A program made the translations under genes and the position numbers. A stretch of DNA of 64,000 bases from Haliotis asinina (Eukaryota; Mollusca; Gastropoda; Lepetellida; Haliotidae), in assembly GCF_037392515.1 (NCBI RefSeq), contig NC_090295.1, positions 20,848,001 to 20,912,000 on the forward strand, in the 5' to 3' direction. The notes under the pieces are model-generated. The model worked only from the letters and a program-made list of their open reading frames with translations, made no database searches and was not told the origin of the DNA. This document shows positions 54,150-64,000 of this stretch, piece after piece. How positions within the stretch are numbered: position 1 is the first letter of the stretch; each line of letters starts with the position of its first letter.

Positions 54150-54616
54150 AATTTTGATTTTGTAACTCGGTGAAAACAAATTTAAATAGCGTTCATCCTC
54201 AGACAGGCCGCCACCATTTTTGAAAATCGTGAAGTCACGGGTTAAAATCCGTTAGAATTATTGAGATTATGATTTGTTCTCATCACGTTACAAAAACAAA
54301 ACTACTTTTTTCTGGTAGTAAAATATGCATTTGAATCATGACACAACTTTTAACATAAGGACTTCTTCCAAGGAAGCAAGGTGGGGGTCGAAGTGACATT
54401 TATATTGCAAGCAATATTATATTGATCTCCACCTCACCTCTGAGAGTGAAATTGTTATGTTATGAGCAATGTCATGCAAAATCCTATTGTCCATCAATAA
54501 AATACATATTTTACTACCAGTAGAAAGTAATTTTGATTTTGTAAGTCGGTGAAAACACACTTAAATAGCATTCATCCCAAGACAGGGCGCCGCCATTTTT
54601 GAAAATCGTGAAGTCA
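54150..54616. mobile_element. Inverted-repeat element flanked by 88-bp direct repeats (copy A)
   Basis: CTGGTAGTAAAATATG at 54312-54327 has a perfect inverse at 54505-54520, defining a MITE-like core of about 210 bp. On either side is a direct repeat of about 88 bp (AATTTTGATTTTGTAACTCG ... GAAAATCGTGAAGTCA) at 54150-54237 and 54529-54616. No coding frame. The twin copy is at about 59833-60299. Confidence 0.7.
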
Positions 54617-55734
54617 AATCCATTTGAATTAATCCGATTATGGTTTGTTTTCTTCAAGTTAGAAAATCAATATCCACAAAAACGAGTGATATATAATTCA
54701 TCTGCAGATTTCCCAAGTGATGTGTCTTTTAACAGTTTAACATACGAAAACGTGATATATCGTTTCAGGTTTTTCACATAGCTGTATAGTTTCATTGGTC
54801 ACCCATGATAGCACACCTGGCAACTAATTGCATAATGTGCGTCATTCTTTTAAAAAGGGTATTTAGTTAGCCAATAATGAGCAATCAATCAATGTATTGG
54901 CGGTCAATCCTTTGAAAGAAGGGTGTTGTTTTTACATAGACACAGACACGACAGAGTTTATTCAGTATAGATTAGTAAATGTACGTACATAAACACTCCC
55001 TTTTGACAAATCCCCCATTTAAATTCGCATAAAACTAATTAATCAATCAGCGTGTTATCGGTTAATTCTTTGATCGATCCAGACACAAGAAATGCCAAAT
55101 GGGGACCTTTGTCGGGTAATCTAAATGGCCTTACCACTAATTATACTTGTTATAAATTCATTAACTGAGCATCAAGTGAACGATGACAAATAACGTGTAG
55201 GTTTATACCACCTACCACGGATTATAACCTAGCGACACCAAGTGATTTTGACAGAACTAGGCAAAGCAGGAGACAAAACCAACTGATAGTACTCGTAGAT
55301 TGTGAGAACAGATTGCTTTCATTTTTCACAACAGCTTTCGCGATTTCAAGTTTGTACAAACCCGTAAACGAAATAGTTTAACCCCTGAAATCTGAAATGT
55401 AGATGAACTCATTTCATTTGAAACCCTCATTTGTATACCTACAACTACGTCACGGAGACGCGCCGCTCTGATTGGTTGAAATTTCGTTTGCGGCTGAGAA
55501 TTGTGCACTGTTGACTAAAAGGTCGATTTAAGTTAATTAAGGTCGAAATGAGTAGTTTTAATGGTGGGGTTTCATTTATAGAGATGTCAGCAAGTGAGTT
55601 TGTATTTGTACCCTACTAGAATATTTGTGATCTATAACAATGTCATAGGGACAAATAAACTTTAAAGGAGGGACCATGAGACCATAACAGGTCTGGAGAA
55701 TTTCAATTGAAATGAGTCCACAAGTGGGACAAGG

Positions 55735-56574
55735 TCAAACGATCATTCTCATATGTCCATCGACATTGAGGACAGAAGAGCATCGACGACGGATAGAGCC
55801 TATGACACGTGCAAGGAAGGCTTGTGGGATGTCACGCCAGATTCTCTCAAGTTCTGTTGTAAGGTCAAGGACGTTATCTGGCGGATGAGGAGGACAGCGT
55901 AGACGTCGATCCATCTCGTCCCAAACATGCTCTATCAGGGAGAGATCCGGTGAATTTGCAGACCAAGGCAGTAAGTCAGCGTTGTGGTGTTGCAAGAATT
56001 ATAGAAAACCCGTACCGTATGAGTGCGGACATTGTCCTGTTAGAATGTTAACCCAGAGCCATGACGTTGCAGGAAAGGAATTGCCACAGGTCGAAGAATC
56101 TGATCCCTGTAGCCCACACCAGTCAGGTTGCCCTGAACAATCACAAAAGGAGTTCTTTGGCGTGCTGTTATTCCACCCCAAATCACCACGCAACCACCAC
56201 CGCCACCACCAAAGCGATTCCTCTCCAAGACACAGGTCTGTGCACAACGTTCTCCCACGCGTCTACAGGCACGTTGACGTCCATCACTGTTGGAAGCGTT
56301 AAATCTGGACTCATCTGTAAAACAAAACATTCTCCACCAAAACAAGGGTGTGCAGACATGATTTCGGCACCACATTCGTCGAGCTTGTCGATGACGTTGT
56401 TGGGATAGGTCGTATGGCAGGACGTCGTGGTCTGATCCCGTGATGACGTAACCGTCGTCGAACTGTGTTGGGGTGAATACGGCGAAGTCCTGGGATGGTG
56501 TGGGCAGTCATCACTGCAGTCTGTAACCTGTGGCGAAGATGGGTTACCCTTTTCGATCTGTTGCGGCCTGGCAT
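55735..56574 (-). pseudogene. Tc1-like transposase relic (third Tc1 lineage), copy A
   Basis: Minus strand. From 56574: MPGRNRSKRVTHLRHRLQTA, then TVRRRLRHHGIRPRRPAIRP; after a shift FTDESRFNASNSDGRQRACR (first catalytic D) and a glycine-rich GGGGCVVIWGGITARQRTPF. Then come DNVRTHTVRVF (second D) and, after another shift, LLPWSANSPDLSLIEHVWDE with the last E. The three catalytic positions survive, but at least two frameshifts break the gene. The N-terminal first helix-turn-helix seems partly missing. Terminal repeats could not be found. Confidence 0.85.
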
Positions 56575-57358
56575 TTACCCTCTACGATAATAAGAATAAA
56601 AGGCTGCGGGTGTGAAGTGAACTCGTTTATTCCCTGGTCGGTAGATATCAGTTGATATCAGTGGACACTCCATAACAATAGTGTCATCATACATACAAAT
56701 TCATTCAGAGGTTAAAATATAAACATACATATTACATCACATTACATACTATCAGTAAGCATAGGTTTACGGGTACATTACTATCTGTAATGATGGATAC
56801 GTCTGATGCTTATGCTTATATCACTGAAAGTACATATACAAATATGTTTCTTACGAGTGAGTTTATCAAATTCTAATATGTCGTCATGTTATCAAGCACA
56901 TATTGCAAGAAAATAATCCAATATATGCAACTAAAAGCGAATACATCACTTATGCATGAATCATGAAACTGGCTATAACATGCGTACCCTGTGGGTGGCA
57001 ATACTACAGGATTGTGATATCTGAGCCAAGAAATTATAACTCACGAAATATATACATATGTCACGTGACTGAGAATAGTTCAGACACAACAATTACCCTA
57101 TACAATTCACATAATTACCAGGAAAGGTTTACCTCTTTATGCGATTTATATTAATAAGCATGATCCAATCACGCTTGTAATTCAAAGTTATATAAAATCA
57201 TCAATCATACACAAGTTCCTGCATGAGAGTATTCATACATTTGCTAATTACACTATCATAAATAGTTCACTAAAAACGTTTACTTAGGATACTTAGGTGT
57301 GCATAAATAAAAGCATATAGCAAAAATGTACCATAATTACTAACCTTGTAAGTAGAGT

Positions 57359-57680
57359 GTGACGGGTGACAAGTGATGTGCACCGGGGTGAGGGTGACAA
57401 GTGATGAGCACTGGGGTGAGGTGACAAGTGATGAGCACTGGGGTGAGGGTGACAAGTGATGAACACTGGGGTGGGGTTACAAGTGATGATCACTGGGGTG
57501 GGGGTGACAAATGAAGAGCACTGGGGTGAGGGTGACAAGTGATGAGCACTGGGGTGAGGGTGACAAGTGATGAACACTGGGGTGGGGGTGACAGGTGATG
57601 AGTACTGGGGTGGGGGTGACAAGTAATGAGCACTGGGGTGGGGGTGACAGGTGATGAGTACTGGGGTGAAGGTGACAACT
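57359..57680. repeat. 28-bp minisatellite, copy A (about 11 units)
   Basis: Unit TGACAAGTGATGAGCACTGG then GGTGAGGG, with variants GATCAC, GAACAC and GAGTAC. The unit length is not a multiple of three, so frames cycle through similar HPSAHHLSP-like strings, which are not genes. Confidence 0.97.
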
Positions 57681-57959
57681 GCTGTATAAGTGAAAATGGC
57701 TGATGGCCCTTGATTTGAAATGAGCCAATCCCAATCAACCAGGTGATCATTACAAATCACATAATTGACAGAAAGATAGAATAAGCTGCTTGCCCTATGA
57801 CCCTGTAATGGAATGATCTAAAACAATCAGTGACCTGCATTAAACACCTAAAATACTGCTTGCTGACAACTACTCAATTTGAACACAATGAACATCGTCT
57901 ATTGATCCAAAACAACACAGATATATATCTATTTTGATAAAAATAACGCAACACGCGAA

Positions 57960-58092
57960 GTTAATATAAATGCTTTTATTTCAGCCTATTACACATCTGT
58001 CCTGTCTTGGCTTTATTACACATGGACGTCCAGAACGTGGTCAATCGACGACGTCATTTGTGTTCTGGTAGCGTCTCACCAGTGCAGAAATG
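57960..58092 (-). pseudogene. Tc1-like transposase relic, copy A, truncated
   Basis: Same sequence as 63740-63869 of the longer copy at the right edge; cut off at the end of the duplication. See that entry for the reading. Confidence 0.55.
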
Positions 58093-58539
58093 ATTTTTAC
58101 GTTACCTGTTTAAAATTTTGTTATCGCCCTGTCTATATTTTATAGCTTTGTCTTAGAGTTTTTAGTTTAGAATCTGAGGTTTGTCACTTACTTTCACGTT
58201 TCAAAGACTTTTTTATTGTTGTTCTTGTATTGATAGACTTTTGATTTCGCATCTTGGAGTTTTAAAGTGCTGCCTTCAATTATGGTCGGCGTGTTCGTTG
58301 TTAACGACACCGTCAAGGGCAGGAACAGTTCCTGTAGGCGTCTTGACCCCGAGTACTGTTTAGTATTTCGTTTACTAGTTTAGGTTGTTCATGGGGTGCT
58401 CTGTGTGTTATTACTTTGAGCTCTCTGAGTGAGTCAGTTAAATTTGAAAATTCATCGCGTTGTTTGTCATGGAGGGCTGATATTACACTGGCAGGGAGCT
58501 TGATTACAGTGAAGTATTTGTGATTTTTGGGACGGAAGC

Positions 58540-58978
58540 TTTGCGATATAGCTTCGTTATGTAACAGCTTTGTTCAGCTGTTACAGATTCTGTCATATGA
58601 TTCCGCTGTATGGGACACAAGGGATTATTCATGCATCAACGTTGTACAGAACAAAGCGGCCCCTTCATTCCTTGTTGCTGGGCGGAAAATCTCGAAGCTG
58701 TCAGTACGGGCTGAAATGGGTGGGATCACCCCGCCATAAGACTGAATCTGTTAATCTCTGGCGTAACCTATCCGGTATAGACTTGGACAGATTTGCGTGA
58801 AACGTTCACCAGTGGTCGAGCAAAATTTCGTAAATTATGGCATAACAGAATTAAAAACTTCCGTCTTAGTTCACAGTTCACATTTACTGACATCTATGGC
58901 GTTTATTTATGTGTTAAAGGCTGGCATATACTGAAGGACCTCAATGACTGCCTTGCTGGCTTGTGGAATGATCTATAT
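58540..58978 (+). pseudogene. LINE 3' fragment between the duplication copies
   Basis: The plus frames read CINVVQNKAAPSFLVAGRKI then SLWRNLSGIDLDRF-like text (SVNLWRNLSGIDLDRFA), resembling the C-terminal region of LINE polyproteins (CI..VQN.A.RFFLG.G). It continues into copy B, whose left end is also LINE sequence, so the junction may lie within one LINE family. Confidence 0.55.
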
Positions 58979-59832
58979 TTGGTTTGATCAACATGTAAAT
59001 TGTTCTTCAAAGGAAAGACATTTTTCTGCAAGATTAGCTTCGAGCTCTGAGTTTGCCATGTAACCGTTTTTATTTCAAACAACTAACATCCACTGTTACA
59101 ACTGAAGCTTACTTTCAGGCTATAAATGTAAAGAAAATTAGGATACAGCTGAAAGGCTAACACGTTCATCCTATGGTCTCTTTGTGGAAACAGGAAGGTA
59201 CACAAATATCTCTAGAGAAAATATAGATACTGTAGATTTTGTAATATGAATACCGCAGAAGACGAATATAATCTACCTCTCATATGTCCATTTTATTCAA
59301 CAAGTGAAAAATATATGTCTGTGTATTATATCAAACACCCAAAAACTGTGGCATTCTTGAATCTGCTGCTGTTGTCTTGTGTGCGTTTCTACCTCTAGAT
59401 GAACTCGTTGTCCTCTTTTGCAGCTTCTGTATTAGTCGTGCTTCCCTGACCCCGAAGTGCAAACAAGCGTGTTCATCATATGTCCCTTTGAGGACACAAA
59501 AGGCCTCAATGAAGCAGTGCACGGTTGGACTCATAGACATCGGGTACTCGCTGGATATTCCGGGTATAGACGATCTTTCATACCCGTCACCCCACATATC
59601 ACTCGCAGTGCCCCACCCCTCGACCCCCCAAGGCCATACACCACACACTACACACCACAATCCACACGCCACACACTTTGGCAGATTCCTACTTATTAAG
59701 ACATCTATATTGCTTAGACATATCAGCTATCCTTGACGAAGAGTGAGCGAATTTAGATATCCCAGCAATATCTACTAGATGATGATGATGACGACGACGA
59801 TGATGATATTTTCCAAATGTGGTAGAGGAATA

Positions 59833-60299
59833 ATTTTGATTTTGTAACTCGGTGAAAACAAATTTAAATAGCATTCATCCTCAGACAGGCCGCCACCATT
59901 TTTGAAAATCGTGAAGTCACGGGTTAAAATCCGTTAGAATTATTGAGATTATGATTTGTTCTCATCACGTTACAAAAACAAAACTACTTTTTTTCTGGTA
60001 GTAAAATATGCATTTGAATCATGACACAACTTTTAACATAAGGACTTCTTCCAAGGAAGCAAGGTGGGGGTCGAAGTGACATTTATATTGCAAGCAATAT
60101 TATATTGATCTCCACCTCACCTCTGAGAGTGAAATTGTTATGTTATGAGCAGTGTCATGCAAAATCCTATTGTCCATCAATAAAATACATATTTTACTAC
60201 CAGTAGAAAGTAATTTTGATTTTGTAAGTCGGTGAAAACACACTTAAATAGCATTCATCCCAAGACAGGGCGCCGCCATTTTTGAAAATCGTGAAGTCA
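59833..60299. mobile_element. Inverted-repeat element with flanking direct repeats (copy B)
   Basis: Twin of the element at 54150-54616; inverted arms at 59995-60010 and 60188-60203 are unchanged. Confidence 0.7.
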
Positions 60300-61341
60300 A
60301 ATCCATTTGAATTAATCCGATTATGGTTTGTTTTCTTCAAGTTAGAAAATCAATATCCACAAAAACGAGTGATATATAATTCATCTGCAGATTTCCCAAG
60401 TGATGTGTCTTTTAACAGTTTAACATACGAAAACGTGATATATCGTTTCAGGTTTTTCACATAGCTGTATAGTTTCATTGGTCACCCAAGATAGCACACC
60501 TGGCAACTAATTGCATAATGTGCGTCATTCTTTTAAAAAGGGTATTTAGTTAGCCAATAATGAGCAATCAATCAATGTATTGGCGGTCAATCCTTTGAAA
60601 GAAGGGTGTTGTTTTTACATAGACACAGACACGACAGAGTTTATTCAGTATAGATTAGTAAAAGTACGTACATAAACACTCCCTTTTGACAAATCCCCCA
60701 TTTAAATTCGCATAAAGCTAATTAATCAATCAGCGTGTTATCGGTTAATTCTTTGATCGATCCAGACACAAGAAACGCCAAATGGGGACCTTTGTCGGGT
60801 AATCTAAATGGCCTTACCACTAATTATACTTGTTATAAATTCATTAACTGAGCATCAAGTGAACGATGACAAATAACGTGTAGGTTTATACCACCTACCA
60901 CGGATTACAACCTAGCGACACCAAGTGATTTTGAGAGAACCCTCTATGAAAACAAGGGTTGTAACTTGAAAACTAGGCAAAGCAGGAGACAAAACCAATT
61001 GATGGTAGATTGTGAAAACATATAGCTTTCATTTTTTCACAACAGCTTTCGCGATTTCAGGTTTGTACAAACCCGTAAACGAAATAGTTTAACCCCTGAA
61101 ATCTGAAATGTAGATGAATACTGCACAAACCCTCATTTGTATACCTACAACTACGTCACGGAGACGCGCCGCTCTGATTGGTTGAAATTTCGTTTGCGGC
61201 TGAGAATTGAGCACTGTTGACAAAAAGGTCGATTTAAGTTAATTAAGGTCGAAATGAGTAGTTTTAATGGTGGGGTTTCATTTATAGAGATGTCAGCAAG
61301 TGATTTTGTATTTGTACCGTATGAGTGCGGACATTGTCCTG

Positions 61342-61854
61342 TTAGAATGTTAACCCAGGGCCATGACGTTGCAGGAAAGGAATTGCCACAGGTCGAAGAA
61401 TCTGATCCCTGTAGCCCACACCAGTCAGGTTGCCCTGAACAATCACAAAAGGAGTTCTTTGGCGTGCTGTTATTCCACCCCAAATCGCCACGGAATCACC
61501 ACCGCCACCACCAAAGCGATTCCTCTCCAAGGCACAGGTCTGTGCACAACGTTCTCCCACGCGTCTACAGGCACGTTGACGTCCACCACTGTTGGAAGCG
61601 TTAAATCTGGACTCATCTGTAAAACAAAACATTCTCCACCAAAACAAGGGTGTGCAGACATGATTTCGGCACCACATTCGTCGAGCTTGTCGATGACGTT
61701 GTTGGGATAGGTCGTATGGCAGGACGTCGTGGTCTGATCCCGTGATGACGTAACCATCGTCGAACTGTCCTGGGATGGTGTGGGCAGTCATCACTGCAGT
61801 CTGTAACCTGTGACGAAGATGGGTTACCCTTTTCCATCTGTTGCGGCCTGGCAT
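61342..61854 (-). pseudogene. Tc1-like transposase relic (third lineage), copy B
   Basis: Minus strand from 61854: MPGRNRWKRVTHLRHRLQTA, then after a small deletion a shifted stretch, then FTDESRFNASNSGGRQRACR and WGGITARQRTPF. The last third, including SPDLSLIEHVW, is missing because of the 404-bp deletion that ends at GTACC (61314-61318). More damaged than copy A. Confidence 0.85.
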
Positions 61855-62667
61855 TTACCCTCTACGATAATAAGAATAAAAGGCTACGGGTGTGAAGTGA
61901 ACTCGTTTATTCCCTGGTCGGTAGATATCAGTTGATATCAGTGGACACTCCATAACAATAGTGTCATCATACATACAAATTCATTCAGAGGTTAAAATAT
62001 AAACATACATATTACATCACATTGCATACTATCAGTAAGCATAGGTTTACGGGTACATTACTATTTCTGATAATGCATACATCATATGCTCATGTCATTG
62101 AAAGTAGATATACAAATATGTTTCTTACGAGTGAGTTTATCAAATTCTAATATGTCGTCATGTTATCAAGCACATATTGCAAGAAAATAATCCAATATAT
62201 GCAACTAAAAGCGAATACATCATTTATGCATGAATCATGAAACAGGCTATAACATGCGTACCCTGTGGGTGGCACGGGAGTGTTGTAAACAGGCAATCCA
62301 CCCGTCGATACTACAGGATTGGGATATCTGAGCCAAGAAATTATAACTCACGAAATATATACATATGTCACGTGACTGAGAATAGTTCAGACACAACAAT
62401 TACCCTATACAATTCACATAATTACCAGGAAAGGTTTACCTCTTTATGCGATTTATATTAATAAGCATGATCCAATCACGCTTGTAATTCAAAGTTATAT
62501 AAAATCATCAATCATACACACGTTCCTGCATGAGAGTATTCATACATTTGCTAATTACACTATCATAAATAGTTCACTAAAAACGTTTACTTAGGATACT
62601 TAGGTGTGCATAAATAAAAGCATATAGCAAAAATGTACCATAATTACTAACCTTGTAAGTAGAGTGT

Positions 62668-63122
62668 GACGGGTGACAAGTGATGTGCACCGGGGTGAGG
62701 GTGACAAGTGATGAGCACTGGGGTGAGGGTTACAAGTGATGATCACTGGGGTGGGGGTGACAAGTGATGAGCACTGGGGTGAGGTTGACAAGTGATGAAC
62801 ACTGGGGTGGGTGACAAGTGATGAGCACTGGGGTGAGGGTGATAAGTAATGATCACTGGGGTGGGGGTGACAAGTGATGAGCACTGGGGTGAGGTTGACA
62901 AGTGATGAGCACTGGGGTGAGGTGACAAGTGATGAGCACTGGGGTGAGGGTGACAAGTGATGAACACTGGGGTGGGGTGACAAGTAATGAGCACTGGCGT
63001 TTGGGTGACAAGTGATGAGCACTGGCGTTTGGGTGACAAGTGATGATCACAGGAGTGGGGGTGACAAGTGATGAGTACTGGGGTGAGGGTGACAAGTGAT
63101 GAGCACAGGGGTGGATGACAAG
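62668..63122. repeat. 28-bp minisatellite, copy B (about 16 units)
   Basis: Same unit as 57359-57680 but about five units longer, with private variants such as GGCGTTTGGGTGACAAG repeated twice at about 62993-63035. Confidence 0.97.
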
Positions 63123-63206
63123 TGCTGTATAAGTGAAAATGGCAGATGGTCCGTGATTTGAAATGAGCCAATCCCAATCAACCAGGTGATCATTACAAAT
63201 CACATA

Positions 63207-63541
63207 CTGTAAATCATGAAATTATCGCGTCAATAAATTAATGCGCCTTCAAACACACTGCCTGAGATGTGCCAATTAATTGATGCGCCCCTCTTTACAG
63301 AGGTAGGTGTGCCAGGAAGTGAAAGTTGATAATGTGTTCGTCGTTACATAAACAGGTTCGCCATCGAACGTTTACCGCTAACTGGTATTTGAATTTGAAT
63401 GTTATTTATTGCTGTGTAAGTGCTCATGTCAGCAAGAATAACATTTTGAATCGTCACTTTAATTGTCTTCAGTTATTATCACGTTGAAAAAGTAGACTGA
63501 AATGCGTTTAAAAAATAATGCGAGCAACAAATACACGCATT
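63207..63541. mobile_element. 335-bp insertion private to copy B
   Basis: Copy A reads CACATAATTGACAG where copy B reads CACATA, then 335 bp, then TTGACAG. The insert begins CTGTAAATCATGAAATTATC and ends CAACAAATACACGCATT. TAATGCG occurs near both ends. No coding frame and no clear terminal repeat, so it could be a MITE or a segment lost from copy A. Confidence 0.5.
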
Positions 63542-63739
63542 TTGACAGAAAGATAGAATAAGCTGCTTGCCCTATGACCCTGTAATGGAATGATCTAAAA
63601 CAATCAGTGTCCTGCATTAAACACCTAAAATACTGCTTGCTGACAACTACTCAATTTGAACACAATGAACATCGTCTGTTGATCCAAAACAACACAGATA
63701 TATATCTATTTTGATAAAAATAACGCAACACGCGAAGTT

Positions 63740-63973
63740 AATATAAATGCTTTTATTTCAGCCTATTACACATCTGTCCTGTCTTGGCTTTATTACACAT
63801 GGACGTCCAGAACATGGTCAATCGATGACGTCATTTGTGTTCTGGTAGCATTTCACCAGAGCAGAAATGGTGTTCCGGTGGCAGCGGAAATGTGCAGCCA
63901 CTAGTCGTTGAGTTATTCCCCCACGGACCATCCCAATGGCCCCATGACGTTGTGAAGGCGTTAACCTTGGCAT
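63740..63973 (-). pseudogene. Tc1-like transposase, N-terminal relic (fourth Tc1 lineage)
   Basis: Minus strand from the ATG at 63973: MPRLTPSQRHGAIGMVRGGI, TQRLVAAHFRCHRNTISALV, KCYQNTNDVID, then a TGA stop where an Arg codon is expected, then GRPCVIKPRQDRCVIG and a second stop. This is the helix-turn-helix and GRPR-like region of a Tc1 transposase, related to but distinct from the enzyme at 9212 (which has GQARVTTPRQDRDIV). The catalytic domain is absent. Confidence 0.75.
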
Positions 63974-64000
63974 GCTATGCGTTTCAATCGCAGTTTAATT

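Larger units (their letters stand above)
53288..58092. repeat. Segmental duplication, copy A (about 4.8 kb)
   Basis: The block from TTGGTTTGACCAACATGTAA to CACCAGTGCAGAAATG matches 58979-63869 in the same orientation with a few per cent differences and several larger indels. It carries a LINE 3' end, an inverted-repeat element, a Tc1-like relic and a 28-bp minisatellite. Confidence 0.93.
58979..63869. repeat. Segmental duplication, copy B (about 4.9 kb)
   Basis: Same content and order as copy A. Differences: it lacks about 404 bp of the Tc1-like relic (junction at 61314), lacks about 22 bp near 61767, and has extra segments of about 36-40 bp near 60935, 33 bp near 62275 and 335 bp at 63207-63541. 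Its minisatellite has more units. Confidence 0.93.

Noticed and set aside
57293..57760. HPSAHHLSP-repeat protein of 155 residues (and similar at 62600-63203)
   Set aside because: The 28-bp repeat shifts frame every unit, similar frames exist in all three phases, and copies A and B differ in unit number without keeping a single frame.

Overview
The window looks like nuclear DNA of a gastropod mollusc, most likely an abalone (Haliotis). It is AT-rich, has introns with GT-AG borders, and is crowded with transposons, SINEs and minisatellites. The only confident host genes belong to the ependymin-related secreted protein family. The genus call is an inference from that family and from the tRNA-type SINE repeats, which I associate with Haliotis from memory.

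Host genes. A complete six-exon ependymin-related gene (20428-25536, plus strand) encodes about 207 residues with a signal peptide. Exon 1 of a close paralogue lies on the minus strand at 836-961, and the rest of that gene runs off the left edge. The two genes stand head to head about 19.5 kb apart. Their proximal promoters match closely, including a 25-bp inverted repeat with AGGTCAT arms exactly 114 bp before each ATG and a TATA-like box.

Layout. 1-1.1 kb: left paralogue. 2-3.2 kb: decayed LINE, then a trinucleotide array. 4.8-6.3 and 8.9-10.4 kb: two 1516-bp copies of one Tc1-type transposon; the second encodes an intact transposase and sits inside a LINE. 12-20 kb: SINEs, Tc1 relics and simple repeats. 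20.3-25.6 kb: ependymin-related gene with SINEs in its introns. 26.9-28.2 kb: mariner with an intact transposase. 28.35-33.69 kb: a 2443-bp unit repeated about 2.2 times almost without change, ending at a foldback element (33.69-34.53 kb). 35-50.6 kb: SINEs, minisatellites, Tc1 fragments and two hammerhead-ribozyme-like motifs. 51.4-53.7 kb: tandem repeats and a LINE relic. 53.3-58.1 and 59.0-63.9 kb: a 4.8-kb segmental duplication carrying a dead Tc1-like transposon, an inverted-repeat element and a 28-bp minisatellite. The right edge cuts another Tc1-like relic.

Most of the sequence is therefore mobile or repetitive. At least four distinguishable Tc1/mariner lineages, three or more LINE relics and two SINE families with a common 3' tail are present. 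No operon, CRISPR array, rRNA or functional tRNA was found. Boundaries of repeats were read by eye and are approximate unless a terminal repeat or target-site duplication is given.
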